From an uncultured Chloroflexales bacterium (GTDB lineage: Bacteria > Chloroflexota > Chloroflexia > Chloroflexales > Chloroflexaceae), in the NCBI GenBank assembly GCA_937918935.1, contig CAKZSI010000010.1, forward strand, positions 1 through 40,362: DNA of 40,362 bases. The letters are read 5' to 3'. The notes under the pieces are model-generated. The model did no database searches and was not told where the DNA came from. It was given only the letters and a program-made list of their open reading frames with translations. Positions within the stretch are counted from its first letter, which is position 1, and every line of letters begins with the position of its first letter. Both the position numbers and the translations under genes were made by a program. Positions 1-7,315 of the stretch are shown one piece after another.

Positions 1-333
1 AACGCCGTCGAAGCCGGCCCAGCGCAGGCGGGCGGCGGACCAGCCGCCGTGGTGGCTGTCGGTGACGGTGCCGGTGAGGGGGGACTTGGTGACGATGGCC
101 ATGCGCCCGCTCATATTGGCTTCGGTGCCGGTGAGGGGGCCATTCATAAAGCAGAGCAGATTGTCCGGGCCGAGGGGGTCAACCTGGGGGCCGTTCTCGA
201 GCATGTAGCGAACGGCCAGGCCGCGGGCGCCGATGTACTTGCGGGCCCAGGACTCGGGAATGCCGCGGTACTCCACCGTGCCGGCGGAGAGGTCCACGTG
301 GGCGATGCGATTGGCAAAACCGCCGAGGGTCAT
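1..333 (-). CDS. Aldehyde:ferredoxin oxidoreductase (tungsten AOR family), N-terminal part, cut by window edge
   Basis: The 111 visible residues begin MTLGGFANRIAHVDLSAG and contain the AOR N-terminal signatures: an LDPLG-like segment (VDPLGPDNLLCF), GPLTGT, MSGRMAIVTKSPLTG and the DSHHGGWSA region that leads into the tungstopterin-binding part. Family members are about 600 residues, oxidise aldehydes to acids with a tungsten-bis-pterin and a [4Fe-4S] cluster, and pass electrons to ferredoxin. The start at 333 is set by a strong AAGGAGG six bases upstream. The gene lies 109 bp downstream of mftF on the same strand, so it may end the mycofactocin operon and oxidise aldehydes made by the alcohol dehydrogenases of the locus. 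The family call is secure; the substrate and the rest of the gene cannot be seen. Confidence 0.9.
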   Translation of the reverse strand, partial: MTLGGFANRIAHVDLSAGTVEYRGIPESWARKYIGARGLAVRYMLENGPQVDPLGPDNLLCFMNGPLTGTEANMSGRMAIVTKSPLTGTVTDSHHGGWSAARLRWAGFDGV

Positions 334-442
334 GGGTGCCTCCTTGTGTGATTGACGATTGCCGCTATTGGATGACTGCAGGGCAACTTTCAAGTGTGCC
401 TTGCAAGGGAAACCAGCCGGTCAAAGCAGTTTGAACCATCCC

Positions 443-2680
443 TTACACAAGCGCCGGCGCCAGGGGCCGCAGGGTGCGCCGCTCCCGGCAGCCGCGCCAG
501 ACGCCTAGCTGGTAGGCGCCGAGTTCCAGCCAGTACAATCCGACAAATAATGGTAGACTCAGCCGCGGGTGCAGGCGGTAGTAGTCGAGCACGGGCGGGG
601 TGAGGCACAGCAAGAGCAGTGCTGGCAGCATGGGCCGCCAGAGCAGGGCCAGGGCCAGCAGGGGCAGACTGTAGTAGCGGGTGACGTTGGCTCCCAGGTG
701 GTAGAACGCGGCCCGATGTTGCAGCAGCACCGCGGCGCTCACCCGGCCCCAGGGCAGGTGTACGCCGTGTCGCCGCAGTTCGCGCCGCTTACGCCCGACC
801 TCGCGTGCCAGAGCCACGCTGATGCCGATGGCGATCAGCCCGGCCAGGGCCGGGGCGCTCCAGACGGCGATCAGGGCCGCCAGGAACGCCAGGGCCATTG
901 GCGGGAGGGCCATGGTGCGCCGGCCCGCAGGGTGGCGCCGTTGGAGGTCGGCCTCCGAGGAGGCGTAGTCGGCGCGGCGATGCAGCAGCGCCCCCAGGTG
1001 CACGCGGTGGTGATGCACCACCACGCCCTCGGCCACGTAGCGTGCCTGTGCGCCTGTGGCCAGCGCCCGCCAGATCAGGTCAACATCCTCCCCCAGGCGC
1101 ATCGCCGGGTCGAAGCCGCCGATGCGCAATAGCAGACTACGCCGGATCATCAGGTTGCACGAGGGCATGTAGGTAATCGTTTCACCGGGGCCGACCGGCC
1201 CGCTGAGCGGCCCCATGTCCAGCGGCGAGCGCGCGGCCTCGAAGGCCGCCACCGGCCCCTCTGGCGGCGGCGCGAGCACTCGCCCGCCTGCGATCTCGAC
1301 CCCCGGCTCGTCCAGTGCGGCCACGAGTGTACGCAGCCAGCCGGGGGCGGCGACGCAGTCGTTATCCAGAAAGGCCAGCACCTCGCCGCGGGCCAGTTCC
1401 GCCGCGCGGTTGCGGGCCGCCGACTGGCCGATGTTATGGTCCTGGCGCAGCAGGCGGATGGGCAGCCCGGCCAGGGCCGGGGCCAGCGGCGGAGCGGAGG
1501 CGTCGTCAACCACGATCACCTCCAGCAATTCGGCGGGGTAGTCCTGGGCCAGCAGCGACTCCACGCAGGCCCGGGTGGCCTCTGGGCGCCCGTGGGCCGG
1601 GACGATGGCCGTGACGGTGGGCAGGTGCTCCGGTGGCGGAGATTGTTTGATGAGCAGGCGCCGCCGGGCCAGGGAGTCGAGGAAGGTGGTTGTTTCGGAG
1701 AGCGACAACTCTGGACGCGCAGTGACCAGTTCCAGGGCGGTGCTGCCGCCGTTGAGCGCCGCAAGGGTGGCGAAGGCCCGCTGGTTGAGGCGCAGGGCCA
1801 CCAGGGGCCGCATGGAGAGCAGCGTGCCACCGTCTGCGCCGGGGCGCAGTTCCAGTCCCTGGTTGAGCGAATAGCGCGGACCCTGGCCGCGGCGCAGCAG
1901 CAGGTGGGCGTTGCCGCCGCGCTCGATGCGGCTGCCCTCGCCTTCGAGCCAGAGACCGGCAGCCTCCAGGTGGCGCAGGAGGGTGGCCGGCTGACGCCAG
2001 AGGTGCATGGGATGATCCGCGTCGGCGTTGCCGGGCAAGTGGATGAAGAGGGCGCCGCCGGGGCGCAGGGCCGTGGCCAGGGCCGTCAGGGTCGCGCCGG
2101 GATCGGGCAGGTGCTCGAAGACATCCACCGCGCTGATGAAGTCGAAGGCTGCCGCGGGCAGATCCGGCGTGCCGGGGGCCAGGTCAATGACCTGCGCTGG
2201 CAGTCCGCGCCGGGCGAAGCGCCAGCGGGCGTACTCGTTCAGGCGCGGGTTGACGTCGGCCAGGGTTACCTCCAGGCCATAGTAGGCCAGCAGCAGCCCC
2301 AGCGAGCCGATGCCGCTGCCGAAGTCGAGGGCGCTACGGGCGTGGTGGGTCAGGGCCGCTTCCAGGGCCTCGACCTGCACCAGGGCGCTGTGGTCCTCCA
2401 CCAGGGCGTGCCACCAGGTCAGGTCGTAGAGGTAGGTATCGCCGTGGCGATAGAAGCCGGTAATGGCCGCCGGGGTAGCGGGGGCCCGTTCACGCCAGGC
2501 GCGCGCCAGTTCACCGGCGGCACGGCGGCAGCGGGCTTCCACCTCCTCCACCGGCTGCTCCAGGAACGCGGCCAGTTCGGCCACCAGGCTGCGCGCCAGG
2601 TCGGGTTGCCCGGGGAGGGTCAGCGCGTCGGCCCAGCGCTGGCGGCGGTCAGTCCGAAGGGTTGAAGACGGCGTCATCAC
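443..2680 (-). CDS. mftF: Mycofactocin glycosyltransferase MftF with fused N-terminal SAM methyltransferase domain
   Basis: A 745-residue protein with three parts. Residues about 75-265 are a class I SAM methyltransferase (motif I LDFGSGIGSLG at 118-128, acidic AD at 141-142, VDVFEHLPDPG near 185-195). Residues about 268-346 resemble the PqqD/MftB-like peptide-recognition segment found at the start of normal MftF. Residues about 354-575 are a GT2 glycosyltransferase (VTAIVPAHGRPE, VVDDAS at 390-395, DND at 439-441, GEDVDL at 530-535), followed by hydrophobic segments near 590-630 and 670-715 that suggest membrane attachment. MftF adds beta-1,4-glucose units to the mature peptide. Ordinary MftF is about 470 residues and lacks the methyltransferase. 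The start is GTG at 2680 (or ATG one codon later), overlapping the mftE stop, so translation is probably coupled. The MftF call rests on domain order plus context; what the extra domain methylates is unknown. Confidence 0.88.
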   Translation of the reverse strand: MMTPSSTLRTDRRQRWADALTLPGQPDLARSLVAELAAFLEQPVEEVEARCRRAAGELARAWRERAPATPAAITGFYRHGDTYLYDLTWWHALVEDHSALVQVEALEAALTHHARSALDFGSGIGSLGLLLAYYGLEVTLADVNPRLNEYARWRFARRGLPAQVIDLAPGTPDLPAAAFDFISAVDVFEHLPDPGATLTALATALRPGGALFIHLPGNADADHPMHLWRQPATLLRHLEAAGLWLEGEGSRIERGGNAHLLLRRGQGPRYSLNQGLELRPGADGGTLLSMRPLVALRLNQRAFATLAALNGGSTALELVTARPELSLSETTTFLDSLARRRLLIKQSPPPEHLPTVTAIVPAHGRPEATRACVESLLAQDYPAELLEVIVVDDASAPPLAPALAGLPIRLLRQDHNIGQSAARNRAAELARGEVLAFLDNDCVAAPGWLRTLVAALDEPGVEIAGGRVLAPPPEGPVAAFEAARSPLDMGPLSGPVGPGETITYMPSCNLMIRRSLLLRIGGFDPAMRLGEDVDLIWRALATGAQARYVAEGVVVHHHRVHLGALLHRRADYASSEADLQRRHPAGRRTMALPPMALAFLAALIAVWSAPALAGLIAIGISVALAREVGRKRRELRRHGVHLPWGRVSAAVLLQHRAAFYHLGANVTRYYSLPLLALALLWRPMLPALLLLCLTPPVLDYYRLHPRLSLPLFVGLYWLELGAYQLGVWRGCRERRTLRPLAPALV

Positions 2681-3435
2681 GCGAGCAGTTCCTTTGCCAG
2701 CGCGCTGGCCCGGACGTCGAGGTAGCGCTCGCCACGAGCGGCGCAGGCACGCGCCGGGTCGCCAAGCACGCCGTTGGGCGTCACCGCCTTGAGGCCCAGG
2801 CGTTGCAGTGTATCCACAATTGTAACCATATCGCCGCGGTACCCGGCCTCGGCGGCCTCGGCGCGCACCAGGTCGGGGCGCAGCCAGAGCACTTCCGAGG
2901 TCTCGCCCTCGCCGGCGTGCAGACCGAACTCCTCGGGCGCGATCCCCGCTTCGGCGGCCACGGCCAGGACCGCCTCGTCGGGGGCGAGGGTCTCGGCGGG
3001 CAGCCAGACGCGCAGGGTGGGCAGTTCACGGCGCAGGCGTTCGGTCGCCAGGGCCAGGGCCCGCCCGTTGCCGCCGTGGGCCGAGAGCAGTACCAGCCGG
3101 GTGATGCCCCAGGCGGCCATGCGCCGCGCGCAATCCACGATCACCGCGGCGAGGGTGGCGGCGTCAAGGCTCAACAGGCCGGGAAAGCCCGCGTGTTCGT
3201 CGGAGCAGCCGATGGGCAGGACCGGGGCCACCAGCGCCCCCGGCAGCCGTGCCGCCAGGCGTTGGGCCAGGGCCTCGGCCCGAAGCGTATCGGTGCCGAG
3301 GGGCAGGTGCGGCCCGTGCTGCTCGGTGGCCCCCAGGGGCAGAATGAGCGTCGTTGCACCCTCGGCCACAGCGTGGGCCACCTCGGGCCAGGTCAGATCG
3401 GCCAGGTCGGGTTGTTCTGCTATGGATGGAGACAT
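2677..3435 (-). CDS. mftE: Mycofactocin precursor peptide peptidase MftE (creatininase family)
   Basis: A 252-residue creatininase-family metallopeptidase. Metal ligands are visible in GATEQHGPHLPLGTDT (Glu38, His40, Asp49), in SAHGGNGRA (about residue 119) and in GEGETSEVLW (about 178). In the mycofactocin pathway MftE cuts the MftC-modified MftA peptide before the C-terminal Val-Tyr-derived moiety, releasing AHDP. The ATG at 3435 is chosen because the first conserved block starts shortly after it; the open frame runs further upstream through non-conserved, hairpin-containing DNA. The stop overlaps the mftF start by four bases. A 148-bp gap separates it from fixA. Creatininase homologues occur elsewhere, but adjacency to mftF makes MftE the best reading. 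Confidence 0.9.
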   Translation of the reverse strand: MSPSIAEQPDLADLTWPEVAHAVAEGATTLILPLGATEQHGPHLPLGTDTLRAEALAQRLAARLPGALVAPVLPIGCSDEHAGFPGLLSLDAATLAAVIVDCARRMAAWGITRLVLLSAHGGNGRALALATERLRRELPTLRVWLPAETLAPDEAVLAVAAEAGIAPEEFGLHAGEGETSEVLWLRPDLVRAEAAEAGYRGDMVTIVDTLQRLGLKAVTPNGVLGDPARACAARGERYLDVRASALAKELLA

Positions 3436-3517
3436 ACGTTCTTCAGCAGGCCAACCAGAGGATTGTACTACCTCTCCTTTGTCACGTGCCGCGGTTTCCG
3501 CTGTGAGCAGGTTCGGC

Positions 3518-3534
3518 GGGGGCCGCAGGCCCCC
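3518..3534. repeat. GC hairpin GGGGGCC-GCA-GGCCCCC
   Basis: Perfect 7-bp arms around a GCA loop, in the 148-bp gap between fixA and mftE. A shorter copy, GGGCC-GCA-GGCCC, lies at 17777-17789 upstream of the methanol dehydrogenase gene, and both are followed by C-rich runs (GCAACCCCC or CAACCCC). There is no T-tract, so a classical terminator is unlikely. It could be a REP-like unit or an RNA-stabilising hairpin between cistrons. Confidence 0.6.
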
Positions 3535-3583
3535 GCAACCCCCACCAGGGGCAAAAAGCGGAGCAACAGGATTACCCTGCAGA

Positions 3584-4441
3584 TTAAACAAATCCCCTTT
3601 CTCTTAGAAACTCCACCACCACCTCGGCCATCTGATCGGGGGGGCCTTCCAGCACCTTGCCGGATTTGCGGGTCACGCCAGCGGTGATGATCTGCGTAAT
3701 GCGCTCGTGGGCCGGGCGGGTGCTGTCGGGGGTGAAGATCGGGCGCGTACGTGGGCGCGGCGGCGTCACCATGCGCGTGGTGGCGGCGGGGAAGGCCAGG
3801 TCGGCTGGCTCCAGGCCCAGATCGTCGAGTTCGCTGACGGGAATAGCGGCGCGCTCGGCGCGCATCAACCCGGTGAGGCTGGCGTGGCGCAGGCGGGCGA
3901 TGCCGGCTTCGACTGCCAGAACGGCGGGCAGGCGGACCTCCAGTTCCTCGCGCGCCCCGCGGTCGAGGCGTCGCTGCACGCGGGCCAGATCGCCCTCCAG
4001 GGTGATCTGGGTGACATCGCACACCACCGGCCACTCCAGGAACTCGGCGAGGAGGGCCGGAAGCTGGCCACTGCCCTGGTCGCTGCTACGGGTGCCGCAG
4101 AGCACCAGGTCGGGGGCCTCACCGCGCTGCAACCATGCCGCCAGCAGCAGCGCCGTCTGCGCCGGGGCCTGAAGGGGAAGAAACGGCGTCCAGAGCCGCC
4201 GTGCCTCCGTTGCGCCAGCGGCGAGAGCCAGGCGCAACACCGCGTCGGCGGCGGGCGGGCCGACGCACAGCGCGCTGACGTGGCCCTCTGCGCCGGCCAG
4301 TTGCAGGGCCACTTCCAGAGCCGCCGTGTCGGCCGGGCTGGCGATGTAGAGCAGGCGGCGCGTGTCGAGCGCCGCGGTCAGCGGATCAACCTCGACCGTG
4401 GCCGGGTCGGGTACCTGTTTGAGACAGACGGCGATACGCAT
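3584..4441 (-). CDS. fixA: Electron transfer flavoprotein beta subunit (FixA/EtfB)
   Basis: A 285-residue ETF beta chain opening MRIAVCLKQVPDP, the standard EtfB/FixA start, with the AMP/FAD-binding GTRSSDQGSGQLPALLAE block (about 110-130) and a C-terminal tail ending EFLRERGFV. With FixB it forms the soluble ETF heterodimer that collects electrons from dehydrogenases. The ATG at 4441 shares one base with the fixX stop (TAATG) and has GGAGG upstream, showing tight coupling. The gene order fixB-fixC-fixX-fixA differs from the classical fixABCX order. In bifurcating Fix systems this subunit binds the bifurcating FAD and NADH; whether that holds here cannot be decided by reading alone. Confidence 0.92.
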   Translation of the reverse strand: MRIAVCLKQVPDPATVEVDPLTAALDTRRLLYIASPADTAALEVALQLAGAEGHVSALCVGPPAADAVLRLALAAGATEARRLWTPFLPLQAPAQTALLLAAWLQRGEAPDLVLCGTRSSDQGSGQLPALLAEFLEWPVVCDVTQITLEGDLARVQRRLDRGAREELEVRLPAVLAVEAGIARLRHASLTGLMRAERAAIPVSELDDLGLEPADLAFPAATTRMVTPPRPRTRPIFTPDSTRPAHERITQIITAGVTRKSGKVLEGPPDQMAEVVVEFLRERGFV

Positions 4442-4725
4442 TATGCCTCCCGAAAGGTCACCCCATAGCCGCCCCGCGGGTACGACCACTGAATGGCGCC
4501 CTCCTGATTACAGGCGATATAGCAGGTTCCGCACTCAAAGCACTCCTCGTAGTTGAAGAGAATGCCCCCATCGTCCAGCGGCACGAAGAGGTTGGCCGGG
4601 CAGACATAGACGCAGGCTCGCACGGAGCAATTGTTGCACACCGCGGCATTGACCACGATGTGCGGCCGGTCGTCCACTTTGAAGCGCACCGTGCGCATCC
4701 GTTCTTCGAGAGGAATGCTCACCAT
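4441..4725 (-). CDS. fixX: Ferredoxin-like protein FixX
   Basis: A 94-residue ferredoxin-like protein. A canonical [4Fe-4S] motif lies at Cys62-x2-Cys65-x2-Cys68-x3-Cys72 (ECFECGTCYIAC), and a second, looser set at Cys30, Cys33, Cys38 and Cys42 (VCNNCSVRACVYVCP). FixX is the iron-sulfur partner of FixC and corresponds to the Fe-S domain of ETF-quinone oxidoreductase. The ATG at 4725 follows GGGAGG with a nine-base spacing, and the gene overlaps the end of fixC by seven bases. The length matches the usual FixX size of about 95-100 residues. Confidence 0.93.
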   Translation of the reverse strand: MVSIPLEERMRTVRFKVDDRPHIVVNAAVCNNCSVRACVYVCPANLFVPLDDGGILFNYEECFECGTCYIACNQEGAIQWSYPRGGYGVTFREA

Positions 4726-6155
4726 CCGAATGACCTCCCTGCTTGCCAGGCGTCCTGGAGCACATGCACTGGCGAGATATTGGCGCGGCGGAGCGTATCG
4801 AGGGCGATGGGCAGAAGCTTGCGTTTGGGTCCGCCGTTGACGCGGAAGACCTGCTCGGCGCCAGCGGCGATGAGTTCCGGGTACAGGTTCTGTAGCCGCG
4901 GGCTGTTGACCAGCCCCGGCGCGTGGCGGTAGCTGGCAAAATCGGTGAGCACGTGGCGCGCGCGCAGGCGCTCGACGTAGCGGGCCAGCGAACGGGCCGA
5001 AAAGTCACGTTCCTGATGGGCGGCCACAGCCGCTTCACCCGCGGCCATACCTGACTGGATGGCGTAGTTGATGCCTTCAAGGTACAGCCCGGCCACGAAG
5101 CACAACGCCGCCGCGTCGCCCGCCACCAGCATGCCGCCGGTATAGAGCTTCGGCAGCATATTCCAGCCCGCTTCGGGGATGACGTGGGCCGAATACTCGC
5201 GCACCCTGCCGCCCCGTACCAGGGGGGCCACCGAGGGGTGGCGCTTGAAGGTTTCCAGCAACTCGTAGGGGCGGCGCCTGTGCTCGGCCAGCGAGGAGAT
5301 CTGCCCGATGACGCCCAGGGAGAGGCTGTCGCGGTTGGTGTAGAGGAACCCGCCGCCGCTGACCTCTTCAGTGATCGCCCCGATGTACTCGATCGCCAGG
5401 CCGTCGTTGTCGTGGAGGTGAAAGCGTTCGCGAATGGCGCCTTCGTCGAGTTCCAGCACCTCCTTCACCCCGAGCGACATCTCGTGGGCGTGGAACTCGC
5501 GTTGCAGGCCGGCATTCTTGGCCAGGAAGGAATTGGCGCCATCGCAGGCGATCACCACGTCGGCACGCAGGTCGCCCTCGTCGCGGCGCACGCGCACCCC
5601 CACCACCTGGTCGTCCTCCCAGAGCACCTCGTCCACCACTGCGGCGTTGAGCAGGAAGGCGCCGGCAGCGACGGCCTGGTCGGCGAACCAGCGGTCGAAC
5701 TTCGGGCGCAGGATGCTGAAGCCGTTGTAGGGTGGCTCGGCGAAGCGGGTGGTGCGAAAGTCAATCGCCACCGAGGTCTCGGCGGTCATAAAGGCCAGCA
5801 CGCGGCGGGTCAGATAGCGTTCGACGGGGGCCTGTTCCCACCAGTTGGGGATCAGTTCGTTCAGGATGGCGCTGCCGTAGAAGGCCGCGCCGGAGACGTT
5901 TTTGGACCCGGGGTACTCGCCGCGCTCCAGCAGCAGCACCTTCAGCCCGGCGCGGGCGGCCACCAGCGCGGCGGCGCTACCGGCCGGCCCTGCGCCGACG
6001 ACGATCACATCGAAATGCTCGGCGCCCGGGCGTGGCGCGCTACGCTGGCGCCGGGGTTGGGGCGCGCCGTGCGGGGTAGAGCCATTCTTTATGCCGATGA
6101 GGCGGTGCACCCGCTGCACCAGCGCCAGCGAAGCCTCTTTGCTCAAGAAAGCCAT
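4719..6155 (-). CDS. fixC: FAD-dependent ETF:quinone oxidoreductase-like protein FixC
   Basis: A 478-residue flavoprotein with the dinucleotide-binding motif DVIVVGAGPAGSAAAL (about residues 48-63), the GSKNVSGAAFYG segment typical of the ETF-QO family, a second motif VVIACDGANSFLAKNAGL, and the FAD pyrophosphate site GGMLVAGDAAALCFVAGLYLEG. Together with FixX it takes electrons from the FixAB ETF and reduces membrane quinone. The chosen ATG (6155) has AAGGA upstream; it gives a 45-residue basic, proline-rich N-terminal extension before the Rossmann fold, longer than usual, so a later start cannot be excluded. It begins ten bases after the fixB stop. Confidence 0.93.
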   Translation of the reverse strand: MAFLSKEASLALVQRVHRLIGIKNGSTPHGAPQPRRQRSAPRPGAEHFDVIVVGAGPAGSAAALVAARAGLKVLLLERGEYPGSKNVSGAAFYGSAILNELIPNWWEQAPVERYLTRRVLAFMTAETSVAIDFRTTRFAEPPYNGFSILRPKFDRWFADQAVAAGAFLLNAAVVDEVLWEDDQVVGVRVRRDEGDLRADVVIACDGANSFLAKNAGLQREFHAHEMSLGVKEVLELDEGAIRERFHLHDNDGLAIEYIGAITEEVSGGGFLYTNRDSLSLGVIGQISSLAEHRRRPYELLETFKRHPSVAPLVRGGRVREYSAHVIPEAGWNMLPKLYTGGMLVAGDAAALCFVAGLYLEGINYAIQSGMAAGEAAVAAHQERDFSARSLARYVERLRARHVLTDFASYRHAPGLVNSPRLQNLYPELIAAGAEQVFRVNGGPKRKLLPIALDTLRRANISPVHVLQDAWQAGRSFGW

Positions 6156-6165
6156 AGCGCATCCT

Positions 6166-7203
6166 TCAGGCCGCAACCTGGCGGCTGTGGTCGTTGTTCT
6201 TCGTATCTTGCCGCGATTGCGGCGTCAGGCGTTCCAGCAGGGCCGGAATGAGTTGCCGCACGTCGGCCACGATGCCCAGGTCGGCCAGGCCGAAGATGGG
6301 CGCGGTGCGGTCGAGGTTGACGGCGATCACGGTCTCGCTCCCGTTCATACCCGAGGTGTGCTGGCTGGCCCCCGAGATGCCCAGAGCCAGGTAGAGTTTG
6401 GGAGCGACGATCTTGCCGGTCGTGCCGATGAAGCGATCCGCCGGCAGCCAGCCCCGGTCGGAGATGACGCGCGTCCCGCCCACCGCCGCCTGGAGCCGGT
6501 TGCCCAGTTCCCAGAGTTGCGCCACGCCCTCCGGACCGCCCAGCCCCAGGCCGCCGGCGACGATGCGCTCGGCCTCACGCAGGTCAACCGTGCGCGGGTC
6601 GGCGGGGATGGTGCGCACGGGCCGGTCGCGGAGGCGGGCAGTGTCGATGGTGGGGTGGACGTGGCTCACCTGGGGGCGGCGGCGCACGTCGCCCCGCCCG
6701 ATACCACGGGTGTTGGGCGCCAGGGTGGCGCAGATGACCGTCGCCCCCGGGCAGGCCAGGTGCTCGTGGCGCGCCCCGCCGTAGGTGGGGCGCACGAAGA
6801 CGAGGTCTGCGCCGTCCTGGCGCACTTCCAGGCAGTGACTCACCATAGGGGCGTGCAGGCGCAACGCCAGCCGGGGTAGCCATGCGCGCATGTGGCTGGT
6901 GTCGGGGGCCAGGAGTAGCACGCCGCCGTAGGAGCGGTGGCTCAGGGGACGGATGACCGGCTCCAGCGCCGCCAGCCAGGCGTCGGCGCTGGCCCGGGCC
7001 AGGGCCTCGTGTTCGATCAATGTCACCTCGTCGGCGCCGTGCGCCGCGAGGGTAACTGCCTGTTCCTCGAGACCGGCGCCCGGCAGCAGCGCCCGCACCC
7101 GCAGGTCGCGCGCGCTGGCCAGATCGCGGGCCTCTTCGACGCACTCCAGCGTGGGCCGCGTCACGGCCCCGTGCTCGGTCTCAGCGATTACGACGATTTG
7201 CAT
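6166..7203 (-). CDS. fixB: Electron transfer flavoprotein alpha subunit (FixB/EtfA)
   Basis: A 345-residue ETF alpha chain. The C-terminal FAD domain is clear: SDRGWLPADRFIGTTGKIV, then LYLALGISGASQHTSGM and VIAVNLDRTAPIFGLADLGIVAD. The N-terminal half is the ETF alpha/beta nucleotide fold, here shorter and more divergent than in housekeeping EtfA. It pairs with FixA. It is the first fix gene in transcription order, 112 bp after the OYE-type enzyme at 7316-9274, and starts at ATG 7203 after AGGAATC. A basic, asparagine-rich tail (SRQDTKNNDHSRQVAA) ends the protein. Confidence 0.92.
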   Translation of the reverse strand: MQIVVIAETEHGAVTRPTLECVEEARDLASARDLRVRALLPGAGLEEQAVTLAAHGADEVTLIEHEALARASADAWLAALEPVIRPLSHRSYGGVLLLAPDTSHMRAWLPRLALRLHAPMVSHCLEVRQDGADLVFVRPTYGGARHEHLACPGATVICATLAPNTRGIGRGDVRRRPQVSHVHPTIDTARLRDRPVRTIPADPRTVDLREAERIVAGGLGLGGPEGVAQLWELGNRLQAAVGGTRVISDRGWLPADRFIGTTGKIVAPKLYLALGISGASQHTSGMNGSETVIAVNLDRTAPIFGLADLGIVADVRQLIPALLERLTPQSRQDTKNNDHSRQVAA

Positions 7204-7288
7204 AGGTGATTCCTGTCAACGCATCACGACCGAATGGCGACCTCCTGGGAGGGCCAGGGCCGCCAACCCCTGCCCGGGACCGGGGGGT

Positions 7289-7310
7289 GGGGAAACCCGG
7301 TTTCGCCACC
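7289..7310. repeat. Dispersed palindromic unit GGGGAAACC-n-GGTTT (copy 1)
   Basis: GGGGAAACC-C-GGTTTCGCCACC lies between the OYE-type gene and fixB. Related units are at 12441-12461 (GGGGAAACC-A-GGTTTGCCC), 24055-24076 (GGGGAAACC-C-GGCTTGCCC) and, in opposite orientation, 34456-34472. Each contains the small inverted repeat AAACC/GGTTT and each lies outside genes. A flanking GGGGGTGG / CCACCCCC pair makes this copy a larger stem. Confidence 0.6.
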
Positions 7311-7315
7311 CCCTT

